DNA from: Adiantum capillus-veneris
Taxonomy: Eukaryota > Streptophyta > Polypodiopsida > Polypodiales > Pteridaceae
Direction of reading: 5' to 3'
NCBI GenBank assembly: GCA_014529385.2
Contig: CM043952.1
Coordinates: 55,590,619 to 55,654,618, forward strand
DNA: 64,000 nt
Within the stretch, counting starts at the first letter, position 1. Every line of letters starts with the position of its first letter. The notes beneath the pieces are model-generated. The model was not told where the DNA came from, did not search any database, and was given only the letters and a program-made list of their open reading frames with translations. The position numbers were made by a program, and so were the translations under genes. This document shows positions 34,955 to 46,104 of this stretch, in pieces.

Positions 34955-37305
34955 GTGGTCACTGCTATAGATTCTTGAGTGCTTATCTTTGAAGGTAAAG
35001 AGGAGTAGAAACTAGGGCTTGAAGTGCCAAAGTATAAGTGAAAATTTACACCTAACATTTTCTAGTATGGCTGACAAGGGTAAAAATATTGAAATAAATG
35101 TTGATAGATTTGATTTTGCTAATGATAGAGCAACTAATGATGCCTCTAAGCTTGTAAACTATCTTGTTTCTAGGCTTCAACAAGCCCTGGGCAATCCATC
35201 CCTCCAAGGTGAAGTGCTACAGTAATTGTGCACCCATGGTATTGTTAAACTCCCCACCAAGAAGAGAGAGTATCTACAAAATCTCCAGGTGAGACTTCCA
35301 AAAGAGGACTCTTTCCGATAAGGGAAGAAGAGAAGGATCCGTACGAAGGGCTCAAAAAATTACAACTCAATGGGGCATCTACCTCTCAAAGGAGATCCCA
35401 AGTTTCAACGGTAGAGCCCCCACCGAAAGAACGAGAAAGAAGGGAGTCTCCTACTACCATGGTGGATATGGCTCCATGAAGACGGCAAGCAAAATTCTCT
35501 CCAATGCCGTGTAAACAGAGAAGACCATTGCATACTCCTCCTCACCATAATTCAAAGAGGGAGAAACAAGGGAAGAAAAAGACGAGAAAGAGGTTACCCT
35601 CTTCTTCATCTTCCTTCATCCTTTTCCTCTTCTGAAGAAAGTAATGGTGAAAAAGAGGAGGAACAAGGGAAGAAAAATGCGAGAAAGAGGTCATCCTCTT
35701 CTCCATCCTCCTCATCCTCTTCCCCTTCTGAAGAAAGTGATGGGTGCAACTCTCAAACCGCCCATGAGAAGAGGCCATAGGAAATTCTATGCCGCCCTAA
35801 AAAGGTCGTCCAAGCTTAAAAAGTTCAAAGAGGGAGGAAAGCACATCTCTTTCCTTACCTACGATGGCACCTTTGGTTCTACGGACAAAGTCTTCGCCTT
35901 TATCCAATAATTTGATGTGGCGTTTGGAGATGAGGGATTCATAGAGTCCTCTAAGCTACACCATGTAGCTATGCACTTTCACAAGTCCGCCACGCAATGG
36001 TGGTCTAGCCTATGAGTAGATGGCGAAGCTCCACAAACATAGAAATCTTTAAGAGCTTCCATCATGCATAAGTTTTTCGCTAGCGATGCCAAAGACACAG
36101 TACTCACCGAATGGCAAAGCTTGAATCTCTCTTCCTATGAATATATTCATGAATATATAGACACGTTTTGGGATTTACATCTTAAAGCCACTATCTACAA
36201 AACGATAGATTTTAGAGAGCAAAAACAACAATTTTGTGCGGGTTTATCTGAGGATATGGCGGAGGATGCTAGCTCCCAAAGGCCTCACACCATACCATGG
36301 TGGCTTCAAGAATTAACTCCCAACAAGGTCCTAAGAGAAATCTTAAGCCCATGGAAAGCAAGGATTGTAGTGAACCTAAGTGGAAGGACAACGTCCAAAA
36401 GTCTCCCAAAGGCAACTCCAACGACAACAAAGCCAAGGAGAAGGGAGTTTATAAAGGCATAAATAAACTCTCTCCTGAAGAGCTAGAGCGTTATCAAAAA
36501 GATAACCGTTGTTACAAGTGTGGGGAGTGAGGGCACACATATTGTGCTTGCCCCCAAAAGAATATATGTAATGATTCTCCTAGAGCTTATCTAGTCAAAA
36601 TTCAAGAAGAGGATGCTCATCACAAAGGATCTCCTCTATGTTATGCTTGGGGAAAGGTAAGAGAACATGATGATTTCATTCTCTTCAACCCTGTTTCTAC
36701 TCACACTTTCATATCCATGGAGTTGGCCACCAAGCTAGGCATCCAAGCCTATGAGATGGTAGATGTCCTACCTGCCGATGGTGCTTTCAAGGAAGAAGAA
36801 GTCTCAATCAATCTCTTAATTGGGAAATTTCGGCTCCATGTCCAAAGCTATGTGGACAAAGAGGATTTCTTCATCTCTCCTTTCAAGCATGAGGATGTAA
36901 TCCTAGGGGCACCATGGTTTGATCGCATGGCTGCCAATGTTAAATTCACTCAAAGACAAATTTACTTTAAGTACAAGGAAAAAGATATGTACATAAACAC
37001 TAAGGAGTTGGGTAGCACCATACCCATTGTACATAAGCAAGCTTTTGATAAGTCAATAAAGAGCTCTATTTCCGTGTACATGATTTTTGTTAAAGACTCT
37101 CAAAATGAACCTAATGTTTTAGCAAAAGAATATATAGGAAATCAAAAATTTCATGAACTTTAAGAGAGGGGAAATAACCAAGAAAAGAAGAAAGTGCAAA
37201 GAGATAAAACTTCTTTTGGTGTTGGGGGGGGGGGGGGGGGGTAAGGGGAGGGGGGCAAAAACAAGGAATTAACACTAAACACATTTCACTATATAAAGCT
37301 CATCT
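34955..37305 (+). other. Array module 1: leader, gag, knuckle, protease, G-run junction
   Basis: From the gag start at 35067 the module has the serine-rich basic linker (about 35540-35740), the F-K-E-G-G-K-H-I-S-F-L-T-Y-D-G-T-F-G capsid block (35826-35890), a capsid core, a C-x2-C zinc knuckle (about 36510-36555), and a protease-like region with L-A-T-K-L-G-I-Q-A and V-I-L-G-A-P-W-F-D (36720-37160). It then passes into the roughly 145-bp junction with an 18-base G-run. The repeated part proper begins at 35341. Confidence 0.75.
37224..37241. repeat. Poly-G run, 18 bases, module 1 junction
   Basis: Uninterrupted G tract between the protease end and the next module start, in the segment that ends cactatataaagctcat. 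Homologous to the runs at 38750 and 54230. Confidence 0.9.
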
Positions 37306-38842
37306 GTACGAAGGGCTCAAAAAATTACAACTCAATGGGGCATCTCCCTCTTAAAGGAGAGCCCAAGTTTAGACGGTAGAACCCCCACCAAAAGAATGAG
37401 AAAGAAAGGAGTCTCCTACTACCTTGGTGGGTATGGATCCACAAAGATTGCTAGCAAAACACTCTCCAACACCCCGTGAACAAAGAAGACCATTGCATAC
37501 TCCTCCTCACCATAATTCAAAGAGGGAGAAACAAGGGAAGAAAAAGACGAGAAAGATTTCACCCTCTTCTTCATCTTCCTCATCCTCTTCCTCTTTTGAA
37601 GAAAGTAATGTTGCAAAAGAGGAGGAACAAGGGAAGAAAAAGGCAAGAAAGAGGTCACCCTCTTCTCCATCCTCCTCATACTCTCCCTCTTCCGAAGAAA
37701 AGTGATGGTGCAGCTCTTGAACCACCTAAAACAAGAGGCCATAGGAGATCATATGCCGCCTAAAAGAGGTCGTCCAAGCTAAAAAATTTCAAAGAGGGAG
37801 GAAAGAACATATCTTTCCTTACCTACAATGGCACCTTTGGTGCTACGGACAAAGTCTTGGCCTTTATCCAATAATTTGATGTGGTGTTTGGAGATGAGGG
37901 ATTCATAGAGTCCTCTAAGCTACACCATGTAGTTATGCACTTTCAAAAGTCCGCCAGGCAATGTTGGTCTAGTCTCCAAGCAAAAGGCATAAATAAACTC
38001 TCTTCTGAAGAGCTAGGGCGTTATTAAAAAGATAACCGTTGTTACAAGTGTGGGGAGCAAGGGCACGCATATTGTGCTTGCCCCCGAAAGAATATACGTA
38101 ATGATTCTCCTAGAGCTTATCTAGTCAAAATTCAAGAAGAGGATGCTCATCACAAAGGATCTCCTCTATGTTATGCTTGGGGAAAGGTAAGAGAACATGA
38201 TGATTTCATTCTCTTCAACCCTGTTTCTACTCACACTTTCATATCCATGGAGTTGGCCACCAAGCTAGGGATCCAAGCCTATGAGATGGTAGATGTCCTA
38301 CCTGCCGATGGTGCTTTCAAGGGAGAAGAAGTCTCAATCAATCTCTTAATTGGGAAATTGTTGCTCCATGTCCAAATCTATGTGGACAAAGAGGATTTCT
38401 TCATCTCTCCTTTCAAGCATTAGGATGTAATCCTAGGGGCACCATGGTTTGATCGCATGGCTGCCAATGTTAAATTCACTGAAAGACAAATCTACTTTAA
38501 GTGCAAGGAAAAAGATATGTACATAAACACTAAGGAGTTGGGTAGCACCATACCCATTGTACATAAGCAAGCTTTTCATAAGTCAATAAAGAGCTCTATT
38601 GCCGTGCACATGATTTTTGTTAAAGACTCTCAAAATGAACCTAATGTTTTAACAAAAGAATATATAGGAAATCAAAAATTTCATGAACTTTAAGAGAGGC
38701 AAAATTACCAACAACAGAAGAAAGTGCAAAGACATAAAAATCCTTTGTTGGGGGGGGGGGGGGGGGGGGGGGGGGGGTATAGGGGAGGGGGGCAAAAACA
38801 AGGAATTAACACTAAACACATTTCACTATATAAAGCTCATCT
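37306..38842 (+). other. Array module 2, shorter
   Basis: About 1537 bp against about 1960 for modules 1 and 3, because part of the capsid region is missing. Serine-rich linker, knuckle (CYKCGEQGHAYCACP, about 38038-38085) and protease-like region (38245-38690) are present in order. Ends in a junction with a 28-base G-run. Confidence 0.8.
38750..38777. repeat. Poly-G run, 28 bases, module 2 junction
   Basis: Same position in the module as the runs at 37224-37241 and 54230-54264. Confidence 0.9.
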
Positions 38843-39310
38843 GTACGAAGGGCTCAAAAAATTACAACTCAATGGGGCATCTCCCTCTTAAAGGAGAGCC
38901 CAAGTTTAGACGGTAGAGCCCCCACCAAAAGAATGAGAAAGAAAGGAGTCTCCTAGTACCTTGGTGGGTATGGCTCCACAAAGATGGCAAGCAAAACGCT
39001 CTCCAACACCCCGTGAACAAAGAAGACCATTGCATACTCCTCCTCACCATAATTCAAAGAGGGAGAAACAAGGGAAGAAAAAGACGAGAAAGAGGTCACC
39101 CTCTTCTTCATCTTCCTCATCCTCTTCCTCTTTTGAAGAAAGTAATGTTGCAAAAGAGGAGGAACAAGGGAAGAAAAAGGCGAGAAAGAGGTCACCCTCT
39201 TCTCCATCCTCCTCATACTCTCCCTCTTCTGAAGAAAAGTGATGGTGCAGCTCTTGAACCACCTAAAACAAGAGGCCATAGGAGATCATATGCCGCCTAG
39301 AAGAGGTCGT
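38843..39310 (+). other. Array module 3, left part
   Basis: Landmark start and serine-rich basic linker, with R-K-R-S-P-S-S-S-S-S read twice. It is cut at 39310 by the Tat/Athila-like element and resumes at 52824. Together the two parts measure about 1.96 kb, like module 1. Confidence 0.85.
39306..39310. repeat. Left target-site duplication, gtcgt
   Basis: gtcgt precedes the 5' LTR and gttgt follows the 3' LTR at 52819-52823. The uninterrupted relative at 54776-54784 reads ggtcgtcca, which confirms a 5-bp duplication with one later change. Confidence 0.85.
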
Positions 39311-39607
39311 TGTTAACCCTCACGGCTCACGGACACCCCATCACCTACGATGGACGCATATTAGGTATTTGGCAGAGTCAGGTACCGGGCTTGTCGGTCC
39401 AATAGGGAAAGGTAGAGTGATCGCCGATGAGAGGCGCACTTTAACTTGGACATTCAAGGGATTAGTTGGTTAAGCATGGGCGCCCAAGTGTGAATGGGGT
39501 GAGCTCCTATAAAAGCCAACTAAACCTAATTTTTACTCATTCTCTCATTTGTGCAATTGAAGAGTGCTCTTGCTCCATTTCCATCTTCTTCTTCTTCTTC
39601 ACCTCCT

Positions 39608-39641
<34 letters not shown>

Positions 39642-39892
39642 GGAGAGTGTGTGTGCGATCGAGCATTACGAAGGCACGGCGGCGGCGAGGCGGTTGAGCG
39701 CGGCACGACTGCAGCTTCTTCTTCATCGCGGCGAGGAATCCACCACGAAGGCGAGCGTAGAGCGGTGAGTGACACACCCTTTGTTCTCTTGAGCTTGCTA
39801 GTTTAGGCTTGTTGTGTGCTTGGAGCCGTTTGTGGCTCGCATACGGTGTATTGGCAAGTCCCTTGCTTCGACAGTGCGGCAAGGAGCGCACA
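39311..39892 (+). repeat. 5' LTR (582 bp)
   Basis: Begins tgttaaccctcacggctcac and ends ggagcgcaca. It contains tataaaag at 39508-39515, a (CTT)n, a (GT)n-(GA)n tract at 39609-39642, and a GC-rich 3' half (acggcggcggcgaggcgg) unlike the AT-rich surroundings. Confidence 0.95.
39508..39515 (+). promoter_or_regulatory. TATA box of the 5' LTR
   Basis: tataaaag in the context gctcctataaaagccaac, about 200 bases into the LTR; identical in the 3' LTR at 52436-52443. This is a standard plant TATA sequence and probably sets the U3/R start, with transcription beginning about 30 bases on. Confidence 0.75.
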
Positions 39893-39896
39893 TTTT

Positions 39897-39914
39897 TGGC
39901 GCCGCTACCGGGGA
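39897..39914 (+). promoter_or_regulatory. Primer-binding site, tRNA-Asp type
   Basis: tggcgccgctaccgggga, four bases after the LTR. It differs at two central positions from the usual plant tRNA-Asp site (tggcgccgttgccgggga) used by Tat/Athila elements. Confidence 0.8.
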
Positions 39915-40007
39915 TATGCCCTACACTAAGCTCGGTTAGCACTTTACGCTTCCTTGTGGTGCAATTTCTATCATAGGAAAGGCAGGGAAGGAGTGTGTGG
40001 AGATTTC

Positions 40008-40250
40008 TGTTTTTTGCGTTTTTTGCAATTGCTGTCAAGTTTCAATTTCTGCTATTGTCTACGTTTTTTCAATTTCCGCAAGTTCTGCATTTTCAAGTTC
40101 GGCGTTTTTAATTTCTGCAATTTTCTGCATTTCTGCGTTTTTTTAATTTTCTGCAATTTTTGCGTTTTTTTCTGCAATTTCTGCGTTTTTTCCTGCAATT
40201 TCTGCATTTTTTACATACCTGCGTTTTCAATTTCTGTATTTTCTGCACAC
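40008..40250 (+). repeat. Pyrimidine-rich TTTCTGC repeats in the leader
   Basis: The unit tttctgcaattt / tttctgcgtttt and variants recur about fifteen times in 240 bases. The phenylalanine/cysteine-rich frame over it (39954-40295) is a product of the repeat. The leader from primer site to gag is about 0.9 kb; further on (40420-40457) there is a short aagccc/aggccc hexamer array. Confidence 0.85.
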
Positions 40251-40828
40251 AAAAAAAAAAGTTTTTATTTTTTCTCCCAAAAAAAAAATAAATAAATAAA
40301 AATTCGGAAATAAAAAAACGCGAGTGAGCGGGCGGCGAAATTTCTCGAAAATAAAAAACGTGACTCTTAAAACGGACGGGTTGGTTTGTATAAAAGATAG
40401 ATTGGGATCGAGATCATTTTCCCAAGCCCAAGCCCAGGCCCAGGCCTCAGGCCTCAGTCTTATGATATATACTAGACTCACTCTTATATATATACCCTAC
40501 TCCCTCAAGAGAGAATGAGAGCATGTGGGACAAGTCCTCCACTCTCCTCCTTTCTCTTCCCACTTGCACCCTTAGACTTTCTAGTTTGGGCCTAGTTCCC
40601 TACTGGAAATTGACAATTTTAGGGATTCCGAGGGCATAGAGTGACCAAACGGAGGGCTGTAAAGCACGGCACGACCCTCTGACCGATACGCTCGTTTCGA
40701 GCTATCACACGGCCCATTCCACGACACGCTCTAAAAAATCTAGCAAAAAAACAAACAAAAAACACGCTAAAAACTAGTCACAAGGCCTCCTAGAGCAGCT
40801 TTTTGACACCTTAGGGTATCAAAAGCAC

Positions 40829-43800
40829 ATGCACTTACGCTCTGGACGAGTGTTAGAACACGAGCATATTGAGGGTGCCTCTGTTCATACGGACACCCAT
40901 TACCCATCCACGATAAGCTCTAGACCCTCAGCGGGGACACAAGGTAGCACCACCCAAGACCCTAAAATAGCCGCTAGTGATTCCTCCTCCGACTCAGAAA
41001 TCATGGAAGCATACCCTACCCAAAACACTGAGAGAGAAGGCCATGCACCTCCCGAAGCTCCACAGCCTAGTACTAGTATGTTTAGCCGTTTCATGGAAAC
41101 ATTAGGTAGAGCTACTCGCTCGGAACCTGATGCAAATGAAGCACACGAAGGGGGTGGGGAAGTGGACTCTCCTTTCACATCGCACGTGGACCCCACACCC
41201 CCAAAGAGTGTCCATGTGGATATCCTGCCAACTTCTTACCAAGAAGGCCCTGTTGAGCTGCCTCCTTCAGAAGTTCCCTCTAGAGTAGCGTTGGTGACAA
41301 GTAAAACCACGGGGAGCAACATTGCTTCTACCTCACAAGAAACCATTAACACGTCGACTCTAGAAGGATTGTTCATTAATGATCATTGGACATATGACCT
41401 CCACACTGAGGTGTTGACGGATCTACACTCTGGCCACGCCTACCATGTAGGATGGATAGAGATTGTACAATCCACCTCTAGTGCCACGAGCATCGAAGAT
41501 CAACAGAAAATGATCTGTAATGTTATCCATGGCATTATTCAATCAGAAAGGCAAAACCGAGGGGTAAATATACTCTCAACTGGCCCCATGAGATTTCTGG
41601 ATACGAGCAAGGCTCAACAGCCTACTCTATCACAAATGGAGACTCCTCTAATGAGTCCCATGGACCCATCTTACGTCGTTTCACCTGGGGTCTCTATGCA
41701 ATCTGAGCCTCCGAGCGACAACTTTAGCTTCCCTAACTTGGCTCAACCCTCTATTAAGGAAAACCCAGTGCTCACTCCAGGGATAAGCCTGACAGAGAAT
41801 GTACCGATGATATCTACGGTTAGCGCAGTGCCACTACCTAGTGTCGTAGTACCTAATATGGGGCCTAGACCATATGTGCCTCTAGCCCCTTATGCACACA
41901 TGGCCCCCACACCTCCAATTGTACCACTTGCTTATGCTCCTCGAGTGCCGCTCCCTAGCTCTTATCCGAGTGGACCTATGCCCGGTTATGTTCCATATCC
42001 TGCATCATCCACACATATGCCAAGACCGGTACCCGTTCCTCTCCCACATATGATTCCAAGAGTACCTCCACCGGCCCTGCCTCCTCACATAGGTGACTTG
42101 GCAGCGTTTGCTCAAACCATAGGTCGATCTATCGCGGAAAATATGCGTCACGCATCTGATAGAGAGCCTAGAAGTAAGGCAGTACAAATTGCCAAACTCA
42201 CGCAAAAATTCAATGGGGACGAAGATGCTAGAAAACACATTGAAGTGTTTGAACAAGTATGTGATTCCTTAGGGGAACGCAACGAACTACATAAGTGCAA
42301 TGCCTTAAGCTTGACATTAAGTGGGAAGGCTGGAGATTGGTATAGGACCCTAAGGGTGGATGAGAAAACAATCTACCCTACCCTTCGAAGGTTGTTTCTA
42401 AAGGAGTACATACGAGAAGGTGTGCTTTGGGGTGTAGCATCTCAGCTACAGAAGGCCGAACGTAAGGAAGGAGAGTCAGTAAGGGACTTCATTAGTCGTC
42501 TAAAGCACTTAAACTCTCGTTGCCCTGTAAATGAGCGCTTCAACAATAACCAACTGCTTGATCGATTCATTCGAGGGTTGAGGAATGAAGGAATCTATAA
42601 TGGACTAGTGATTAGAGGTATCACAACCTGGGAAGATGTCACTGCCAATGCAATCCAATTAGAGGACAACTTGATGATAGCAGGCATGAGGGTGTCTACC
42701 GACACGAGATCCACTAGCTCACAAGCCATTGAGTATGAACCCATGACTGCAAAGCCCATTGCCAATGAGCCAAAGGTATTTGAGACATTCTTGACAGACC
42801 TCACCAAGGCAATCCAAGAGTCTCTTAAGGATAATCGACCCCCTCAAAATAGTCACATGTATCCAAGAAGGGAGCAACAATGGTGTTCCATTTGCTTAGG
42901 TCCACATAGCACTAGTGAGTGCCCTACGTTTAGAGTAAAATTTAATGGAACTTGCAACGCATGTGGTAGGTATGGTCACCAAGCTAAGGATTGTTTAATG
43001 ATCAAACGTATGATGGCAAATAGACCACCTGTAGCCTGGACGGATGCGCCTCGAGCTCCTGTATTGATGCCTACTCCACCTGTTGAGCAACTACCGCAAC
43101 ACATGGTCCCTAGATCTCAAAATGTTGTACAAGCTACACCGCTACCACCTCCTGTGCTAGGACCGCAGCCCCCGCATCCAAGAGTCGCCCCTATGAACCA
43201 AGTGGGTTGCGAGCCATCAAATGCTTATGCAGATGGCTGTGAGGAGGAAATAGACACTAGTATTGCCTACGGACTTGATACATTGGAAGAGTGTCCTATA
43301 TACTACATGGAAGATTGTTGGGGACAAGTCAAGCCGGTTTATCAAGCTGCTGCTCTCGCATCCAGAGGTCAAAATATCAACACCCAGGCTAGGGGGCCAC
43401 CTCTTCAATGGTACGAGTGTGGTGGACCACATCGAGTAGCGGAGTGCCCTATTAGCCTGCAAAAGAATGCTGCACAGATGCAAGTGAATCAAGGGAGCAC
43501 GTCTGCAATGCCAATACTCACATGTAATCGTTGTGGCATAGATCACTTGATTGCCCAATGCCCCTATAACCCAAATGCGCCTAAAATCACACCCCTGAAT
43601 TTGGTCGAAATTGCTAGTGTGACATCGCCAATACTACCCGTTGCACCCGCTTATGCGATTACACGGTCCATGCTTCAAGGGCCAGGCCATATCCTCGAAG
43701 AGAGAGATACCGCGTCAGTTATCCAAGCAAAGAAAAAGAAGACACGAAGGAAGAAGTCGCAGAATACGGAAAATTCAAAGCCAAGTTCCAAAACAAACAT

Positions 43801-44239
43801 AGGAACAGGAGATGACCCCGTGTATATGAATGACCTCGAGGATGATTCAGATTCAGTCGAGACAATGGAGACTAGAACCAATACCACAAAGGGAAAGACC
43901 GACAAGGGAAACCGTAACATGGGACCAAATGAAAACCGAATAAGAGAAAACCATAAAGAGCCTCTGAAAACACCACAAGTGTTTCCAAATCCAATCCAAG
44001 ACCCCCAAGATAAATCGCAGGGGCAAAAAGGGAAAAATCGTAAAAAGAAGATTGGGACGTACCCAAACCCTGTAGACGAGATTAAGCAGGTGAAACATCT
44101 AAGAGGTTTAGTGGAGGAGACTCAAAGGAAACTAGAACCAGAACCCATGCATATCAAAATTCATGACACAGTGTTTCCCACGCAAGTTCATCCACCCCAC
44201 ATGAACCATAGACCGTTAGCCATATCTAGTATCATCTAA
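40829..44239 (+). CDS. Gag of the Tat/Athila-like element (1136 codons)
   Basis: Open throughout. Residues 1-340 are acidic and S/T-rich, 345-425 are proline-rich (P-L-A-P-Y-A-H-M-A-P style), and about 455-615 form the retrotransposon gag core (K-F-N-G-D-E-D-A-R, L-S-G-K-A-G-D-W, E-S-V-R-D-F-I-S-R-L-K). Zinc knuckles lie at about 687-700 (CSICLGPHSTSEC), 709-722 (CNACGRYGHQAKDC) and 898-911 (CNRCGIDHLIAQC), with another knuckle-like block near 860. A basic K-K-K-K-T-R-R-K-K stretch follows near 965-975. At 1136 codons it is much longer than typical gypsy gags. Expected role: assembly of the particle and RNA packaging. The start is the first ATG after the leader. Confidence 0.9.
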   Translation: MHLRSGRVLEHEHIEGASVHTDTHYPSTISSRPSAGTQGSTTQDPKIAASDSSSDSEIMEAYPTQNTEREGHAPPEAPQPSTSMFSRFMETLGRATRSEPDANEAHEGGGEVDSPFTSHVDPTPPKSVHVDILPTSYQEGPVELPPSEVPSRVALVTSKTTGSNIASTSQETINTSTLEGLFINDHWTYDLHTEVLTDLHSGHAYHVGWIEIVQSTSSATSIEDQQKMICNVIHGIIQSERQNRGVNILSTGPMRFLDTSKAQQPTLSQMETPLMSPMDPSYVVSPGVSMQSEPPSDNFSFPNLAQPSIKENPVLTPGISLTENVPMISTVSAVPLPSVVVPNMGPRPYVPLAPYAHMAPTPPIVPLAYAPRVPLPSSYPSGPMPGYVPYPASSTHMPRPVPVPLPHMIPRVPPPALPPHIGDLAAFAQTIGRSIAENMRHASDREPRSKAVQIAKLTQKFNGDEDARKHIEVFEQVCDSLGERNELHKCNALSLTLSGKAGDWYRTLRVDEKTIYPTLRRLFLKEYIREGVLWGVASQLQKAERKEGESVRDFISRLKHLNSRCPVNERFNNNQLLDRFIRGLRNEGIYNGLVIRGITTWEDVTANAIQLEDNLMIAGMRVSTDTRSTSSQAIEYEPMTAKPIANEPKVFETFLTDLTKAIQESLKDNRPPQNSHMYPRREQQWCSICLGPHSTSECPTFRVKFNGTCNACGRYGHQAKDCLMIKRMMANRPPVAWTDAPRAPVLMPTPPVEQLPQHMVPRSQNVVQATPLPPPVLGPQPPHPRVAPMNQVGCEPSNAYADGCEEEIDTSIAYGLDTLEECPIYYMEDCWGQVKPVYQAAALASRGQNINTQARGPPLQWYECGGPHRVAECPISLQKNAAQMQVNQGSTSAMPILTCNRCGIDHLIAQCPYNPNAPKITPLNLVEIASVTSPILPVAPAYAITRSMLQGPGHILEERDTASVIQAKKKKTRRKKSQNTENSKPSSKTNIGTGDDPVYMNDLEDDSDSVETMETRTNTTKGKTDKGNRNMGPNENRIRENHKEPLKTPQVFPNPIQDPQDKSQGQKGKNRKKKIGTYPNPVDEIKQVKHLRGLVEETQRKLEPEPMHIKIHDTVFPTQVHPPHMNHRPLAISSII

Positions 44240-44284
44240 GAAGGGAGTGAGGACAGGACATCAGAAAGTGAGCATACACCTTTC

Positions 44285-45000
44285 TTGTTGGAAAGGATGT
44301 TTAACGAAGGAATACCTGATCCCATTGAGGAATATGAGATTCCATCCTCACCAGTTCCTAGTCAAGGACCTACACCCTGCAAAACACCAATGAATGTTGC
44401 CAAACTAGTGGACTTCATGTCTTCTGAGGTCCGAACCACGATCATAGCAAAGCTGTATGGAGATCCTGAGTTATTCCTTGCACTTCGAGCATTCCTTAAC
44501 GGAGAGCTACAAACGGGATTACCGCAGTTTGCGCAACCAAATAGGCCTGACTCGATTATGATTGATGAGGAAAATCATGTGCAATCACTTGACTTAGATG
44601 GACACGAGTCTGTGATCGAGGTACCCATTAACGAATTAGGGCAGTATTTTGAAGGCGACGAGTCTAATGCGACCCTACCCATCACTACCAAGGGATTAAC
44701 TATAAAGGGAATTCTTGATGGTGGTGCGGGAGTTAGCATCGTTACAAAAGATTGTTGGGAATCCATGGGAAAACCCCGCCTCAGTGTTACTAACATTGTG
44801 GTAAAGATGGCAAATGGTACCATAGCCAAACCTATTGGGATGCTCAAGGATCTTAAGATCAAGTTCTAGGACACAAGGTACGACATACGTTCATTGTAAT
44901 GGATTTCTCTAAACACCTTATGTCATATGAAATGATTTTAGGACGACCATTCATGAGGGAAGCACAAATGGTTCATGATTGGTCTAAAAATCATGTCTAT
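44285..45000 (+). other. First protease-like domain (between gag and RT)
   Basis: About 44690-44870 encodes I-L-D-G-G-A-G-V-S-I-V, then W-E-S-M-G-K-P-x-L, and about 44930-45010 encodes M-I-L-G-R-P-F-M-R-E-A. This is the fold order of a plant gypsy retropepsin: catalytic loop, flap side, then L-G-R-P-F. It is related to the fossil block at 2640-3079. In the clade this enzyme cuts the polyprotein. Confidence 0.75.
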
Positions 45001-45329
45001 TTGCAATTCCAAGACTCTGTCCTTAGAGTGGATTTGGTGACTGGTAAGGTACACCCCTTAGGGAGTAAAACCATTATTGATCATCGCTCTGACACCACAG
45101 TTCACTCGGCCCCACTACAATATTGTTACACTTGTAAGAAGGATACAGACATTGGCCAAGATTCTCCTTATATGGATATCCTACCTGGGATGACTGAGTC
45201 GGACAATGTGGATTGGGTACACCTAGCTGCAACCATAGATACCTGGGGAAATAGAGGAACCACTTGGGTCACACCAGAGGGGGAAGAGGTACCACAAATT
45301 GCACCTCTGAACATGATAAGTGCCATACA

Positions 45330-46100
45330 TGCATCTTCTAAGGGCAAGGCAATTGTGGACCAATCTGACAGTGACACCGATAGCTCAATAGAAGACTTTG
45401 ACCAACACGACTTGGACACTGACTCCCAGAGTGAAACGGATTCTGAATCTCATGAATTAGAGAGTGGAGCAAGTTCACCGTCAAAACATTCGGAAGGACC
45501 GAGCACATCAACCGATGATAGCTCCTCCGAGAGTGAAGAGGACACCAACGAGGACTCCTTTAGTGAGCCAGATCTAAATGCAAATCAAAAGCAGGTCTCA
45601 AATAAGAAAAAGAAAAACCTTAAGAGGCGTCGATATCGAGCCAATGTACGTGCTAGGATAAACAAGAAGAGATCCTCAGCAAAATGGCTCAGTTATATAG
45701 GAGCATGTGATGCTCATCGAAAATTGGTAGACAATTGGGGTGAATATCTCCAAAATGTTATGTGGTGTAGACCACGACCCCATGACATAGCCCAATTAGA
45801 GATCATAGACAAGCCAAAGTTGAGCCGCACTGCAAGGAGGCGTCAAAACCAAGAGTTAGCTCGACAACACAAGAAAGCAAAAATGGAAGCACAAACCAAC
45901 GCACAACCAGAATCCACAGACTTGCATCCTGCACCAGAACATTTCAAATCTTACACCACAGGGGAAGCAAAGGTTGTGTACACAAAAGCCCAAAGAATAC
46001 CTATCGATGGGAATAATGGAATCTATGATGGTCCGGCAATAGTTAAAGAAATAGAATTAGCTGACCCCGGTGAAGAATCAAAACCTGTTTTTATTGCCCA
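45330..46100 (+). other. Long acidic-then-basic linker ahead of RT
   Basis: Roughly 250 codons. First comes an S/D/E-rich stretch (D-S-D-T-D-S-S-I-E-D style, 45360-45580), then a strongly basic block (K-K-K-K-N-L-K-R-R-R-Y-R-A-N-V-R-A-R, 45605-45670) that looks like a nuclear-localisation or RNA-binding signal, and then a Q/K/R-rich segment. I recognise no enzyme domain in it. Confidence 0.6.
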
Positions 46101-46104
46101 AGAC

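Noticed and set aside
37419-37763. Overlapping open frames on both strands in the serine-rich linker (also near 35542, 38953 and 54428)
   Set aside because: These are shadows of one purine/pyrimidine-biased gag linker repeated in each array module; only one frame fits the gag text.
39897-39914. tRNA gene fragment
   Set aside because: Only 18 bases match a tRNA 3' end and they sit four bases after an LTR, so this is a primer-binding site. The same applies to 29246-29258.
39954-40295. Small cysteine/phenylalanine-rich protein in the leader
   Set aside because: It is a direct translation of the TTTCTGC repeat and lacks other coding signs.
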